Source: CAYVUV01 sp964455095
GTDB taxonomy: Bacteria; Desulfobacterota; Binatia; HRBIN30; CADEER01
Assembly (NCBI GenBank): GCA_964455095.1
Contig: CAYVUV010000132.1
Coordinates: 1-24,989, forward strand
Direction of reading: 5' to 3'
Length of the DNA stretch: 24,989 nucleotides
The notes beneath the pieces were generated by a model. The model was not told where the DNA came from and ran no database searches. It saw only the letters and a list, made by a program, of their open reading frames with translations. Numbering within the stretch: position 1 is the stretch's first letter; each line of letters begins with the position of its first letter. The position numbers were made by a program, and so were the translations under genes. This document shows, piece after piece, positions 10,179 to 17,689 of the stretch.

Positions 10179-11708
10179 ATGCTGGCTACGGTACTGTCGA
10201 GTGCGCTGCAGGGGATCGATGGGTTGCTCATCGAGGTCGAGGTCGACCTCGCGCCCGGCTTGCCGCAGCTGGCGGTCGTCGGGCTGCCGGAGGGCGCGGT
10301 GCGCGAGAGCAAGGACCGCGTGCGCTCGGCACTGAAGAACTCGGGCTACGAGTTCCCGCCGCGCAAGATCACGGTCAACCTCGCCCCCGCCGACGTAAAG
10401 AAGGAGGGCTCGGCCTACGACCTGCCGATCGCGCTCGGCATCCTCGCCGCCGCCGGCAAGCTGCCGCTCGATCGCCTGCGCGAGTTCGCCATCCTCGGCG
10501 AGCTCTCGCTCGATGGCCGCGTCAAACCGGTGCGCGGGGCGTTACCCATCGCAGCCGCGGCGCGGGCGCAGGGCCTGCACGGCATCCTGCTGCCGCCCGA
10601 GAATGCGCGCGAGGCGGCCGTGATCCAGGGCATCGACGTCGCGCCGGTGGTGACTTTGTCCGATGCCTTCGAGTTCCTGCGCGGCGAGCGCACCATCGAG
10701 CCGACGCACGTCGACCTCGACGCGGTGTTCGCCGCCAACGGCCACTACGAGGTCGACTTCAGCGACGTGAAGGGCCAGGAGCACGTCAAACGCGCCATCG
10801 AGGTCGCCGCCGCCGGCGGCCACAACATTCTCATGGTGGGACCGCCCGGCTCGGGCAAGACCATGCTGGCGCGACGGCTGGCGACGATCCTGCCCTCGCT
10901 GACCCTCAGCGAGGCGATTGAAACGACGCGCGTGCACAGCGTCATGGGCCTGATGGACGGCCGGTCGCTCATCGCCGTGCGCCCGTTTCGCGCCCCGCAC
11001 CACACCATCAGCGACGCCGGCCTGATCGGCGGCGGCACCATCCCGCGCCCCGGCGAGGTGTCGCTCGCGCACCACGGCGTGCTGTTTCTCGACGAGCTGC
11101 CGGAGTTCCGCAAGAACGTCATCGAGGTCCTGCGCCAACCGCTCGAGGAGATGCGCATCACCATCTCACGCGTCTTCGGCTCGATCACCTACCCGGCCAA
11201 CGTGATGCTCGTCGCGGCCATGAACCCGTGCCCGTGCGGCTTCTACGGCGATCCGCAGAAGGACTGCATCTGCACGCTGCCACAGCTACAGCGCTATCGG
11301 GCGCGCGTGTCCGGGCCGTTGCTCGACCGCATCGACATTCAAGTCGAGGTCCCGGCGGTGCGCTATCGCGACCTCGCCGATCGCACCGCAGGAGGAGAGC
11401 CCTCAGCCGCGCTGCGCGAGCGCGTCGAGCGCGCCCGTCACCGGCAGCTCGCCCGCTTCGGCGGCCGGCCGATCTTCTGCAACGCCCAGATGGGCGCCCG
11501 CGAGCTGCGCCGCCACTGCACCCCCGCCCCCGCCGCCGAGCGCCTGCTCGAACAGGCGATGGCCAAGCTCGCCCTCAGCGCTCGCGCCTACACCCGCATC
11601 CTGAAAGTCGCCCGCACCATCGCCGACCTCGCGGAGGATGAGTCCATCGCCGCCCCGCATGTCGCCGAAGCGATCCAGTACCGCAGCCTCGACCGCGGCT
11701 TCCATTGA
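10179..11708 (+). CDS. comM: YifB/ComM family Mg-chelatase-like AAA+ ATPase
   Basis: 509 aa, full length for the family. ComM is a hexameric helicase that drives branch migration during integration of transforming DNA; in species without competence, YifB homologs have unclear roles. The N-terminal domain (1-180, VVGLPEGAVRESKDRVRSAL, ITVNLAPADVKKEGSAYDLP) is the ChlI-like fold. The AAA+ core has Walker A GPPGSGKT (221-228), Walker B VLFLDELPEF (301-310) and a sensor-like MLVAAMNPCPCG segment. Cysteines 351, 353, 363 and 365 form the usual CPCG...CIC metal-site pattern, followed by GPLLDRIDIQVEVP. The C-terminal Mg-chelatase domain ends AYTRILKVARTIADLA. It is transcribed away from dprA, which fits a shared role in transformation. 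It starts 'ATGCTGGCTACG' without an obvious ribosome binding site. Confidence 0.95.
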   Translation: MLATVLSSALQGIDGLLIEVEVDLAPGLPQLAVVGLPEGAVRESKDRVRSALKNSGYEFPPRKITVNLAPADVKKEGSAYDLPIALGILAAAGKLPLDRLREFAILGELSLDGRVKPVRGALPIAAAARAQGLHGILLPPENAREAAVIQGIDVAPVVTLSDAFEFLRGERTIEPTHVDLDAVFAANGHYEVDFSDVKGQEHVKRAIEVAAAGGHNILMVGPPGSGKTMLARRLATILPSLTLSEAIETTRVHSVMGLMDGRSLIAVRPFRAPHHTISDAGLIGGGTIPRPGEVSLAHHGVLFLDELPEFRKNVIEVLRQPLEEMRITISRVFGSITYPANVMLVAAMNPCPCGFYGDPQKDCICTLPQLQRYRARVSGPLLDRIDIQVEVPAVRYRDLADRTAGGEPSAALRERVERARHRQLARFGGRPIFCNAQMGARELRRHCTPAPAAERLLEQAMAKLALSARAYTRILKVARTIADLAEDESIAAPHVAEAIQYRSLDRGFH

Positions 11709-11769
11709 AAAGGCGACGCCACCACTGCCGCCCTTGTCCGCCGGCCGGCATCCGGTGTACTCGCACCCC

Positions 11770-12435
11770 ATGCGCGCCGCCGACCTCGACGCCGTCGCGC
11801 AGGTGGCGCGCTTCCTACCTGCGGTCCGCCCGCGCTTCGCCACCGACTATCTCCGGGCGCTGCGCCACCTCGACCGGCGGGCGCTGGCCCGGGTCGGGGC
11901 ACAGGCGGGCCCACATGCGGGCAGGAAATACCTCCGGCATCGCGCCTACCTCGCCCGGGCGGTGCTGTACGCCCACCGCTGCGGCCTGCACCGTTCGGCG
12001 CCGCTGGACGTCCTCGATCTCGGCACCGGCGCCGGCTACTTCCTGCACGTCTGCCGCGAGCTCGGGCATCGCCCGCTCGGTCTCGACGTCGACGATCCCT
12101 TCTACGGCGCGCTGCTGCGCGCGGTGCGCGTCGAGCGGGTCACGGCACCGATCCGGCCGTTCGAGCCCCTGCCCGTCGCCGGCCGCCGGTTCGATCTCGT
12201 CACCGCTTTCGCCGTCTGCTTCAACGGCCACGACACGCCGCAGCTCTGGGACGTCGCCGAGTGGCGGTTCTTCCTCGACGACCTGACGGCCCGGATCCTG
12301 GTGTCGGGCGGCCGCGTCGTCCTGCAGCTCAACCGCGAGCGCGCCGGATTCTTCGCGACGCCGTCCCTGCAGCGGTTCTTCGCCTCGCGGGGGGCAGCGA
12401 TCGATCGCGACTGGATCGAGCTGCGCGCCCGATGA
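11770..12435 (+). CDS. Class I SAM-dependent methyltransferase, substrate unknown
   Basis: 221 aa from the ATG at 11770. A longer start at 11638 would overlap the comM end and add a low-complexity S/P/A-rich stretch, so it is not favoured. Residues 80-92 (DVLDLGTGAGYFL) are motif I of the Rossmann methyltransferase fold and bind SAM; an acidic LGLDVDD (103-109) is the likely post-I acidic loop, and FDLVTAFAVCFNG (141-153) is the motif II region. GGRVVLQLNRE (180-190) fits a later core strand. The N-terminal 75 residues are arginine-rich helices with no recognised domain. The substrate cannot be inferred. It lies 61 bp after comM on the same strand and may be read through from it; no Shine-Dalgarno sequence is evident. 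Confidence 0.78.
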   Translation: MRAADLDAVAQVARFLPAVRPRFATDYLRALRHLDRRALARVGAQAGPHAGRKYLRHRAYLARAVLYAHRCGLHRSAPLDVLDLGTGAGYFLHVCRELGHRPLGLDVDDPFYGALLRAVRVERVTAPIRPFEPLPVAGRRFDLVTAFAVCFNGHDTPQLWDVAEWRFFLDDLTARILVSGGRVVLQLNRERAGFFATPSLQRFFASRGAAIDRDWIELRAR

Positions 12436-12517
12436 GACTGAAAACGCGACTCTTACTTGCGCGAACTCGCGCAGGCGAGAAGGTCTCTCAGCCGCTCTAC
12501 GAGGGTTGGGGAGGGAC

Positions 12518-12539
12518 CAGCGCGCCCGGCGGCGCGCTG
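12518..12539. terminator. Hairpin between convergent genes
   Basis: Perfect 8-bp GC stem CAGCGCGC / GCGCGCTG with a 6-nt loop, lying between the methyltransferase stop (12435) and the stop of the cysteine-rich gene (12548). Neither side has a T-tract, so intrinsic termination is uncertain; the position suits a two-way terminator. Confidence 0.35.
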
Positions 12540-12547
12540 AAGAATCA

Positions 12548-13063
12548 TCACAGCGCGCGGCGAAGCCGCCAGCAGCCGAGAGTCACCAGCGTGCTCAACA
12601 GCAACGCGACTCCCATGGTCGAAAGGGCGGGTGCCCCTGTGATCGCGTCGGGGGCGAAGGTCTGGTCGCAAACACCGTCGGAACACGCCGCATGGGTGCT
12701 CGGTTGGCCGTCGGTGTCGGGGCACTCCGTCCCGTCTGCCATCCGAGCCTGCCCTTGATTGCAATCGCCGACGTTGTTGCAAGCGGGAATGGAGCAAATG
12801 TCGCCATCCGTATCGGGGCAGGCCGTATTAGGGGGATCGGGATTGGTGCCGTCGGTGCAGCAGACCGCTCCAGGGGAAACGGGAGTGCTTTGGATGCAGT
12901 CTTCTTCGTCACAGGCCGCCTGAGTGCATGGGTTGTCGTCCATATCGCGGCAGAGAGTGCCGTCTGCCTGCCCCGTGCAGTCGTCCACCACCTGCGCCCT
13001 CGCCGGTAGCGCCACAACCAAGATCGCAAACACCAGCCACACCTGCCATCCGGTTTTCGTCAT
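12548..13063 (-). CDS. Small secreted cysteine-rich protein with C-terminal sorting-type anchor
   Basis: 171 aa from the ATG at 13063, with a GGGGGGAT purine run just upstream. The frame extends to 13438 but there overlaps the GFA gene antisense-free region without family features, so the short start is used. Residues 1-23 are a signal peptide (MTKTGWQVWLVFAILVVALP, then ARA). Residues 25-135 hold about 13 cysteines in short loops (DGTLCRDMDDNPCTQAAC, ACPDTDGD, ECPDTDGQ), similar in style to Cys-rich surface repeats. The C-terminus from 145 is PALSTMG, a hydrophobic helix, then a short basic RLRR tail. This tripartite tail resembles the IPTL-CTERM/PEP-CTERM class, which are processed at the membrane in known systems. 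The protein at 17690 has the same kind of tail. Function unknown. Confidence 0.75.
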   Translation of the reverse strand: MTKTGWQVWLVFAILVVALPARAQVVDDCTGQADGTLCRDMDDNPCTQAACDEEDCIQSTPVSPGAVCCTDGTNPDPPNTACPDTDGDICSIPACNNVGDCNQGQARMADGTECPDTDGQPSTHAACSDGVCDQTFAPDAITGAPALSTMGVALLLSTLVTLGCWRLRRAL

Positions 13064-13089
13064 TCGATCCCCCCGCACTCGGAGGACGA

Positions 13090-13135
13090 CAAACCACGAT
13101 TTCGACCGCAAATCAAAGGCGCAAGCAAACCACGA
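13090..13135. repeat. Pair of 10-bp direct repeats upstream of the small cysteine-rich gene
   Basis: CAAACCACGA occurs at 13090-13099 and again at 13126-13135, 36 bp apart, in the 98-bp gap upstream of the start at 13063. The spacing is near a multiple of a helical turn only approximately, and I cannot place a convincing -10. A regulator site is possible; chance is not excluded. Confidence 0.3.
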
Positions 13136-13161
13136 CCGCGCCTTCCACTGAACGCCCCGCG

Positions 13162-13629
13162 CTAGACCGCAAACCGGCCCTGCTTGCGAAAGCGCTCGAT
13201 GAACGGCGCGTAGTCGGTCGGCTGCTGCTCGGTTCTGATCCGGTCGCTGGGCGGCAGCGCCCACGGCTGGGCGCTGCGCGTCCAGATGTCGCCGACCGGC
13301 TCGACCCAGGTGGTGTCGTCGAGCGTGCCGCTGCGCACGCTGAGGATGCCGACGGCCGGGATCGCGCCATGGGCGATGCGGCTGCCGCAGTCGCCGCAGA
13401 ACCAGCCGACGCGTCGGTTCCCGGCGTCCGAGCTCCACTCGAAGGTGCGCGGCTCGCCCTTGCTGAATGCGAAGGCCGCCTCGAGGACCGTCACCGGCGT
13501 CGAGAAGGCACCGCCGCCGACCGTCTGACAGTTGGTGCAGTGGCAGTTGTAGATCATCAACGGCGGCTGCGTGATCTCATAGCGCAACGCGCCGCATTGG
13601 CACCCGCCGACGAGTGGAAGTGTGACCAT
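13162..13629 (-). CDS. GFA-family (Mss4-like) zinc-binding protein
   Basis: 155 aa from the ATG at 13629; an ATG two codons earlier (13635) is also in frame, but the AAAGGGGG run sits 7 nt from the later one and almost touches the earlier. GFA proteins are small Mss4-fold zinc proteins; the founding member was described as a glutathione-dependent formaldehyde-activating enzyme, but most members have no proven reaction. The cysteine pattern is complete: GGCQCGALRYE near the N-terminus, NCHCTNCQ near residue 30, and WFCGDCGSRI near 77, giving the two expected zinc sites. The C-terminal part (DYAPFIERFRK) is typical. It lies upstream of the cysteine-rich gene on the same strand and is divergent from the lipoprotein gene. 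Confidence 0.88.
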   Translation of the reverse strand: MVTLPLVGGCQCGALRYEITQPPLMIYNCHCTNCQTVGGGAFSTPVTVLEAAFAFSKGEPRTFEWSSDAGNRRVGWFCGDCGSRIAHGAIPAVGILSVRSGTLDDTTWVEPVGDIWTRSAQPWALPPSDRIRTEQQPTDYAPFIERFRKQGRFAV

Positions 13630-13771
13630 GACCATGCCCCCTTTGCGCGTGCCTACTGATTGGCAATTGCGAACTCAAGAGCACGCCGGCAGCCTTGACT
13701 AAACAAGTTTTGTTAGGCATCCAGGAAGGACTGGTTTTGAGAGACGCCGGAAACGGCGAGGGGGATCGGAC

Positions 13772-15703
13772 ATGCGTGCAAAAAGCGCTTGTATCGCGGT
13801 GCTGGTGCTGTTCCTTTCCGCTTGCGGCAGCTCCGGCGGCGGCGGCAGCAGCAGCGGGCAGGACGCGTCGTGCGCCGAGCCGGATTGCGGTCGCGAAACG
13901 GATGATCCGGATGCCCAGGCACCGCCCGCGGCGACACCGACCGTACCCCCGGTAGATCTACCCGCCGAACCGCTCGCTTGTGGGACCGGCGTCGCCACGA
14001 CGTGCCCGCAGGGATACCACTGCGTGGACGACGCCGCCGGCTGCGATCCAGCGACCGGAATGGCTTGCACCGGAACCTGCGTGCTGGGCGAAGAGCTCCC
14101 GCGCTGTGGCGGCTCCTCGCAAGCCCCCTGTCCGGAGGGTTCGATCTGCGCCGACGATCCCAGAGACAATTGCGAGGGTGGCCCGGGCACGGATTGTGGC
14201 GGCGTCTGCCGGCCGCGGGCCGACGGGCAATGCGCGACGGACGCCGACTGTCCGCAGCTCGACGCGCCCTGCCCCGTCTGCGCGGACGGCTCGCTCAGCT
14301 GTCCGAAGTTCCGCTGCGACAACGGCCAGTGCACGGTCGACTTCAAGCCGTGCTCGGAGGCACAGATCTGCGGTGGACTCTCCGGCCTCGCCTGCGAGCC
14401 GGGCTTCAAGTGCACCGACGATCCCACCGACCGCTGCGAGCCGAACACGGAAGGCGCCGCCGACTGCCGCGGGATCTGCGTACCGGACGTGCAGCCGCCC
14501 CAGTGCGGCGGCGTGGCGGGAATCCCCTGCCCGCCCGGCTTCGAATGCGTCGATGCCCCGAACGACATGTGCGACCCGGCGGACGGCGGGGCGGACTGTC
14601 CCGCGCTCTGCCAGCCCGAAAAGGGCGGCGAGTGCACGAGCAACGACGACTGCCCGGCCGTGCGCGCGCCGTGCAGCATCTGTCCCGACGGCAGCGAGTC
14701 GTGCCCGCGCTCGTTCTGCGAAGCTGGCCGTTGCGGGGTCAACTACCCGACCTGTGCGCCGCCGCCGGGCTGCACCACCGACGCGGAGTGCGCGCCCGGT
14801 CAGGTATGCGTCAACGCCGCGAACGAGATGTGCGATCCGGATGATCCGGCCACCCGCTGCGTCGGCGTGTGCGTGGCGGACAACCAACCGCGCGCGTGCG
14901 GTGGATTCGCCGGCGAGACCTGCCCTGAGGGCTACACGTGCGTCGACAAGCGCGGCGACGACTGCACTCCCGACACCGGCGCGGACTGTCCGGGAATCTG
15001 CGAGCCGGCGCCGCCCAAGCCGTGCGAAACGGACGGGGAATGCGCGCCCATCCAGAACTGTTCCGACTGCCCCGACGGCACGCGACACTGCGCCGTGGGC
15101 GCCGTGTGTCGCGATGGCCAGTGCCTCCCGATCCCGCTCGATCCACCGTGTCACGTCCAGGAATGCACCGACGACGCTTCGTGCGACGGCGCCGTCATCC
15201 AGTCCTGCGAGATGTGCCCTGACGGATCGCTCTCGTGTGCGCACCTCGGGTGCCGCAACGGCGTGTGCGTGGCGGGATACTCGGGCTGTCGCGCGCTGGA
15301 GTTCTGCGGTGGGATTGCGGGGTTCCCTTGCCCACCGGGCTTCACGTGCATCGACGCACCCGGTGACGAGTGCGATCCCGAACAGGGCGGCGCCGACTGC
15401 GGCGGCGTCTGCGTGCGCCAGGAAGAGCCGCCCAAGTGCGGCGGTATCAATGGCGGAACGTGCCCGGATGGCCAGCAATGCGTCGACTCGCCAGCCGACG
15501 ACTGCGATCCCGCCAACGGCGGCGCCGACTGTCCGGCATTCTGCCGGCCGGCGCCCCCCCGAGCGTGTACCAGCGATGCCGACTGTCCGCAGATCGGCGC
15601 CCCGTGCCGGATCTGCGCCGACGGAACCGCCGCCTGCCCGCGCTCCTTCTGCGAGGACGGGCAATGCCGAGCCGACTTTGGCGGGTGTGGAGGCGACCAA
15701 TAG
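13772..15703 (+). CDS. Large cysteine-repeat lipoprotein
   Basis: 643 aa. The start has a GAGGGGG sequence about 8 nt upstream. The N-terminus has a lipobox (FLSAC, lipidated Cys18), a Gly/Ser linker and a Pro/Ala-rich spacer to about residue 69. The rest is 13 cysteine-rich modules of about 42-47 residues in two types. Type A: CGGxxGxxCPxGxxC, a D-rich loop, then GGADCxGxC. Type B: CTxDxDCPxxxAPCxxCxDGxxxC, then xxxCxxGxCxxxxxxC. The order is A A B A A B A A B B A A B. The cysteine content and lack of catalytic motifs point to a rigid, disulfide-bonded surface protein; adhesion or binding is speculative. Type A units recall protease-inhibitor or EGF-like proteins but do not match a consensus I can name. 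It ends 9 bp from the convergent leuA stop. Confidence 0.85.
   Translation: MRAKSACIAVLVLFLSACGSSGGGGSSSGQDASCAEPDCGRETDDPDAQAPPAATPTVPPVDLPAEPLACGTGVATTCPQGYHCVDDAAGCDPATGMACTGTCVLGEELPRCGGSSQAPCPEGSICADDPRDNCEGGPGTDCGGVCRPRADGQCATDADCPQLDAPCPVCADGSLSCPKFRCDNGQCTVDFKPCSEAQICGGLSGLACEPGFKCTDDPTDRCEPNTEGAADCRGICVPDVQPPQCGGVAGIPCPPGFECVDAPNDMCDPADGGADCPALCQPEKGGECTSNDDCPAVRAPCSICPDGSESCPRSFCEAGRCGVNYPTCAPPPGCTTDAECAPGQVCVNAANEMCDPDDPATRCVGVCVADNQPRACGGFAGETCPEGYTCVDKRGDDCTPDTGADCPGICEPAPPKPCETDGECAPIQNCSDCPDGTRHCAVGAVCRDGQCLPIPLDPPCHVQECTDDASCDGAVIQSCEMCPDGSLSCAHLGCRNGVCVAGYSGCRALEFCGGIAGFPCPPGFTCIDAPGDECDPEQGGADCGGVCVRQEEPPKCGGINGGTCPDGQQCVDSPADDCDPANGGADCPAFCRPAPPRACTSDADCPQIGAPCRICADGTAACPRSFCEDGQCRADFGGCGGDQ
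13979..15700 (+). repeat. Thirteen cysteine-rich coding repeats in A-A-B order
   Basis: Protein-level repeats within the lipoprotein. Modules begin at a cysteine each time. Eight are type A (starting CGG or CGT, six cysteines) and five are type B (starting CT/CA/CE, more cysteines, with CxDGxxxC). The A-A-B triplet recurs four times with one extra B before the last triplet. DNA identity between units is moderate, so the array is old or has diverged under selection. Confidence 0.8.
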
Positions 15704-15712
15704 GCGGGCGCG

Positions 15713-17428
15713 CTACCCGGCCTGTTGTAACTTGAGCATCTGCGCCGACGCCGGCAGGCGGTTCAGCGCGCTGACCACCGCCTTCAGCGACGCGGCGATG
15801 ATGCTGTCGTCGATGCCGATACCCCAGCACACTGCGCCGTCGGCGTCGGCCGCTTCGACATAGGCAACAGCCTGGGCGTCGGAACCGGCCGACACCGCGT
15901 GCTCGGCGTAGTCGTGCACATTCACTGCGACGCCGAGGTCCTTCGCCAGGCCGTGGACGAACGCCGACAGCGGCCCGTTGCCATCGCCCGCGATCTCGAT
16001 CGCCGTGCCGCCGACCAGCAGGCGCGCCGTGACGCGCGTGCCGCCGGTGCCGGTAACCACCTCGTGGCTGTTCAACCGCAGCGCCGCGTGGGCAGGGAAG
16101 TATTCGGCCTCGAAAGCCGCCCAGAGCTCAGCCGGTGTGATCTCCGTCCCGGTATCCTCAACGATTGTCTGGATGGTGCGCGAGAACTCGATCTGCAACC
16201 GGCGCGGCAGCACCATGCCGTGCTCGGTCTCCATGAGATACGCGACACCGCCCTTGCCCGACTGGCTGTTGACCCGCACCACCGCTTCGTAGGAGCGCCC
16301 GACGTGCTTGGGATCGATGGGCAGATACGGGACGCCCCACTCCGTGTAGTCCGCCGGCAGGGCGGCGAAGCCCTTCTTGATGGCGTCCTGGTGCGAGCCC
16401 GAGAACGACGTGTAAACCAGATCGCCGCCGTACGGATGGCGCGGGTGCACCGGCAGGCGGTTGCAGTACTCGGCCACGCGCCGCAGGTGATCGATGTCGC
16501 TGATGTCGAGCTCGGGGTCGACGCCTGAGGCAAACAGATTCATCGCCAGCGTGATGATGTCGACATTGCCCGTCCGCTCGCCGTTGCCGAACAGCGTCCC
16601 TTCGACCCGGTCGGCACCTGCCATGACGCCGAACTCCGCCGCCGCCACCGCGCAGCCGCGGTCGTTGTGCGGATGCAGCGACAGCACGATGCGCTCGCGA
16701 TGTCGGATCGTGCGGTGGAACCATTCGATCACATCGCCGTAGACGTTCGGCGTGTAGCACTCGACCGTCGCCGGCAAGTTGAGAATCAGCTTGCGCCGAT
16801 CGGCGTCGGGCTCGAGCACATCCATCACCGCTTCGCAGATCTCGATCGCGAACTCCGGCTCGGTGAGCGTGAAGCTCTCCGGCGAGTACTCGTAGCGCAC
16901 CTCGGTCCCCGGCAGGGTCGCCTCCAGCTTGCGCGCGATGGCGGCGGCGCCAGTCGCGATGTCGACGATGCCCGACTTGTCCAGGCCGAACACCACCCGG
17001 CGCTGCAGCGGGTTGGTCGAGTTGTAGAAATGGACGATCGCCCGCGGCGCGCCGCGCAGGCATTCGTAGGTCCGCTCGAGCAGCTCCGGCCGGCACTGCA
17101 CCAGCACCTGGATGGTGACATCGTCCGGGATCAGGTCCTGCTCGATCAGCAAACGGATGAAATCGAAATCGGGCTGGCTCGCCGCCGGAAAGCCGACCTC
17201 GATCTCCTTGAAACCCATCTGCACCACCGCGTCGAACATGCGCCGCTTGCGTTCGATGTCCATCGGATCGATCAGCGCCTGGTTGCCGTCGCGCAGGTCC
17301 ACCGAGCACCACAGCGGCGCCTTGGCAATGCGCCGGTTCGGCCAGGTGCGGTCGGCGAGCGCGACCGGAATCCACGGCCCGTACTTCTCGAACGGCATCT
17401 TCTTCGGCGTGACGGATGGTGGCGGCAT
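15713..17428 (-). CDS. leuA: 2-isopropylmalate synthase
   Basis: 571 aa, matching the long LeuA type 2 class. It condenses acetyl-CoA with 2-oxoisovalerate, the first committed step of leucine synthesis. The ATG at 17428 has AGGAGG 8 nt upstream. The TIM-barrel has CSVDLRDGNQAL (41-52, Arg46 and metal-binding Asp47), EVGFPAASQPDFDF (77-90), LSLHPHNDRGCA (249-260, metal ligands His252 and His254) and GTLFGNGERTGNVD (277-290). The C-terminal part from about 440 is the LeuA dimer/allosteric domain, which normally gives leucine feedback inhibition. Homocitrate and citramalate synthases share the core, but the length and full motif set favour LeuA. A 45-nt hairpin lies in its leader (17479-17523). 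Confidence 0.95.
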   Translation of the reverse strand: MPPPSVTPKKMPFEKYGPWIPVALADRTWPNRRIAKAPLWCSVDLRDGNQALIDPMDIERKRRMFDAVVQMGFKEIEVGFPAASQPDFDFIRLLIEQDLIPDDVTIQVLVQCRPELLERTYECLRGAPRAIVHFYNSTNPLQRRVVFGLDKSGIVDIATGAAAIARKLEATLPGTEVRYEYSPESFTLTEPEFAIEICEAVMDVLEPDADRRKLILNLPATVECYTPNVYGDVIEWFHRTIRHRERIVLSLHPHNDRGCAVAAAEFGVMAGADRVEGTLFGNGERTGNVDIITLAMNLFASGVDPELDISDIDHLRRVAEYCNRLPVHPRHPYGGDLVYTSFSGSHQDAIKKGFAALPADYTEWGVPYLPIDPKHVGRSYEAVVRVNSQSGKGGVAYLMETEHGMVLPRRLQIEFSRTIQTIVEDTGTEITPAELWAAFEAEYFPAHAALRLNSHEVVTGTGGTRVTARLLVGGTAIEIAGDGNGPLSAFVHGLAKDLGVAVNVHDYAEHAVSAGSDAQAVAYVEAADADGAVCWGIGIDDSIIAASLKAVVSALNRLPASAQMLKLQQAG

Positions 17429-17478
17429 GGCTCGGTCCTCCTAGGCGTCGCTCTGCCAGGTTGTACCGCAACCGGCCC

Positions 17479-17523
17479 GCACGGTGCGAGGGATGTCGTC
17501 GCCGCAGGCGCCGACGACCGTGC
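17479..17523 (-). promoter_or_regulatory. Stem-loop in the leuA leader
   Basis: An outer stem (GCACGG/CCGTGC) and an inner stem (GTCGTCG/CGACGAC) enclose a GC-rich loop, with an asymmetric bulge on the 3' side. It lies about 50 nt upstream of the leuA start. No run of leucine codons is visible in the short frame through it, and no T-box or other riboswitch signature was recognised, so an attenuator is only a possibility. Confidence 0.3.
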
Positions 17524-17553
17524 CCTGCGCCATGCGCCGAGCCAGCCAGGTCT

Positions 17554-17577
17554 GCGTTTTAGCTGGCGTTTTGGCTT
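17554..17577 (+). repeat. Two adjacent 12-bp direct repeats touching the promoter -35
   Basis: GCGTTTTAGCTG (17554-17565) followed immediately by GCGTTTTGGCTT (17566-17577); 10 of 12 positions are the same. The second copy overlaps the -35 hexamer of the promoter at 17576-17605. Position and head-to-tail layout would suit an activator or repressor, but the regulator is unknown. Confidence 0.4.
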
Positions 17578-17605
17578 GACTCGGCGCGTAACGCGCTGGT
17601 ACTAA
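17576..17605 (+). promoter_or_regulatory. Promoter for the propeller-like secreted gene, with palindromic spacer
   Basis: TTGACT (17576-17581), an 18-bp spacer, then TACTAA (17600-17605), preceded by TGG as an extended -10. The -10 itself is weak. The spacer holds a perfect palindrome GCGCGT-A-ACGCGC (17584-17596), a placement where a bound protein would block RNA polymerase. A start near 17612 leaves about 78 nt to the GTG at 17690. Confidence 0.5.
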
Positions 17606-17689
17606 GCCGCAGCGAGATTCGCCAAACTGAACGGAGGCGCACAACACTCCGAGTGGTGGGGCGCGAGGATTCTACGGGAGGGACGAGTC

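Noticed and set aside
12551..13063. LPXTG sortase substrate
   Set aside because: No LPXTG-like motif; the PALSxxG-helix-RR tail fits the CTERM type instead.
13979..15700. CRISPR-like array
   Set aside because: The periodicity is about 130 bp, coding in frame, and the DNA repeats are imperfect with no constant repeat and unique spacer structure.
13958..15863. Long open frames of about 580 and 627 codons overlapping the lipoprotein in other frames
   Set aside because: The repeated, GC-rich cysteine modules keep several frames open. Only the frame at 13772-15703 has a signal peptide and lipobox plus regular cysteine spacing.
16158..17471. 437-codon minus-strand frame overlapping leuA
   Set aside because: Same strand but shifted frame; leuA in its own frame has all catalytic motifs and a good ribosome binding site.
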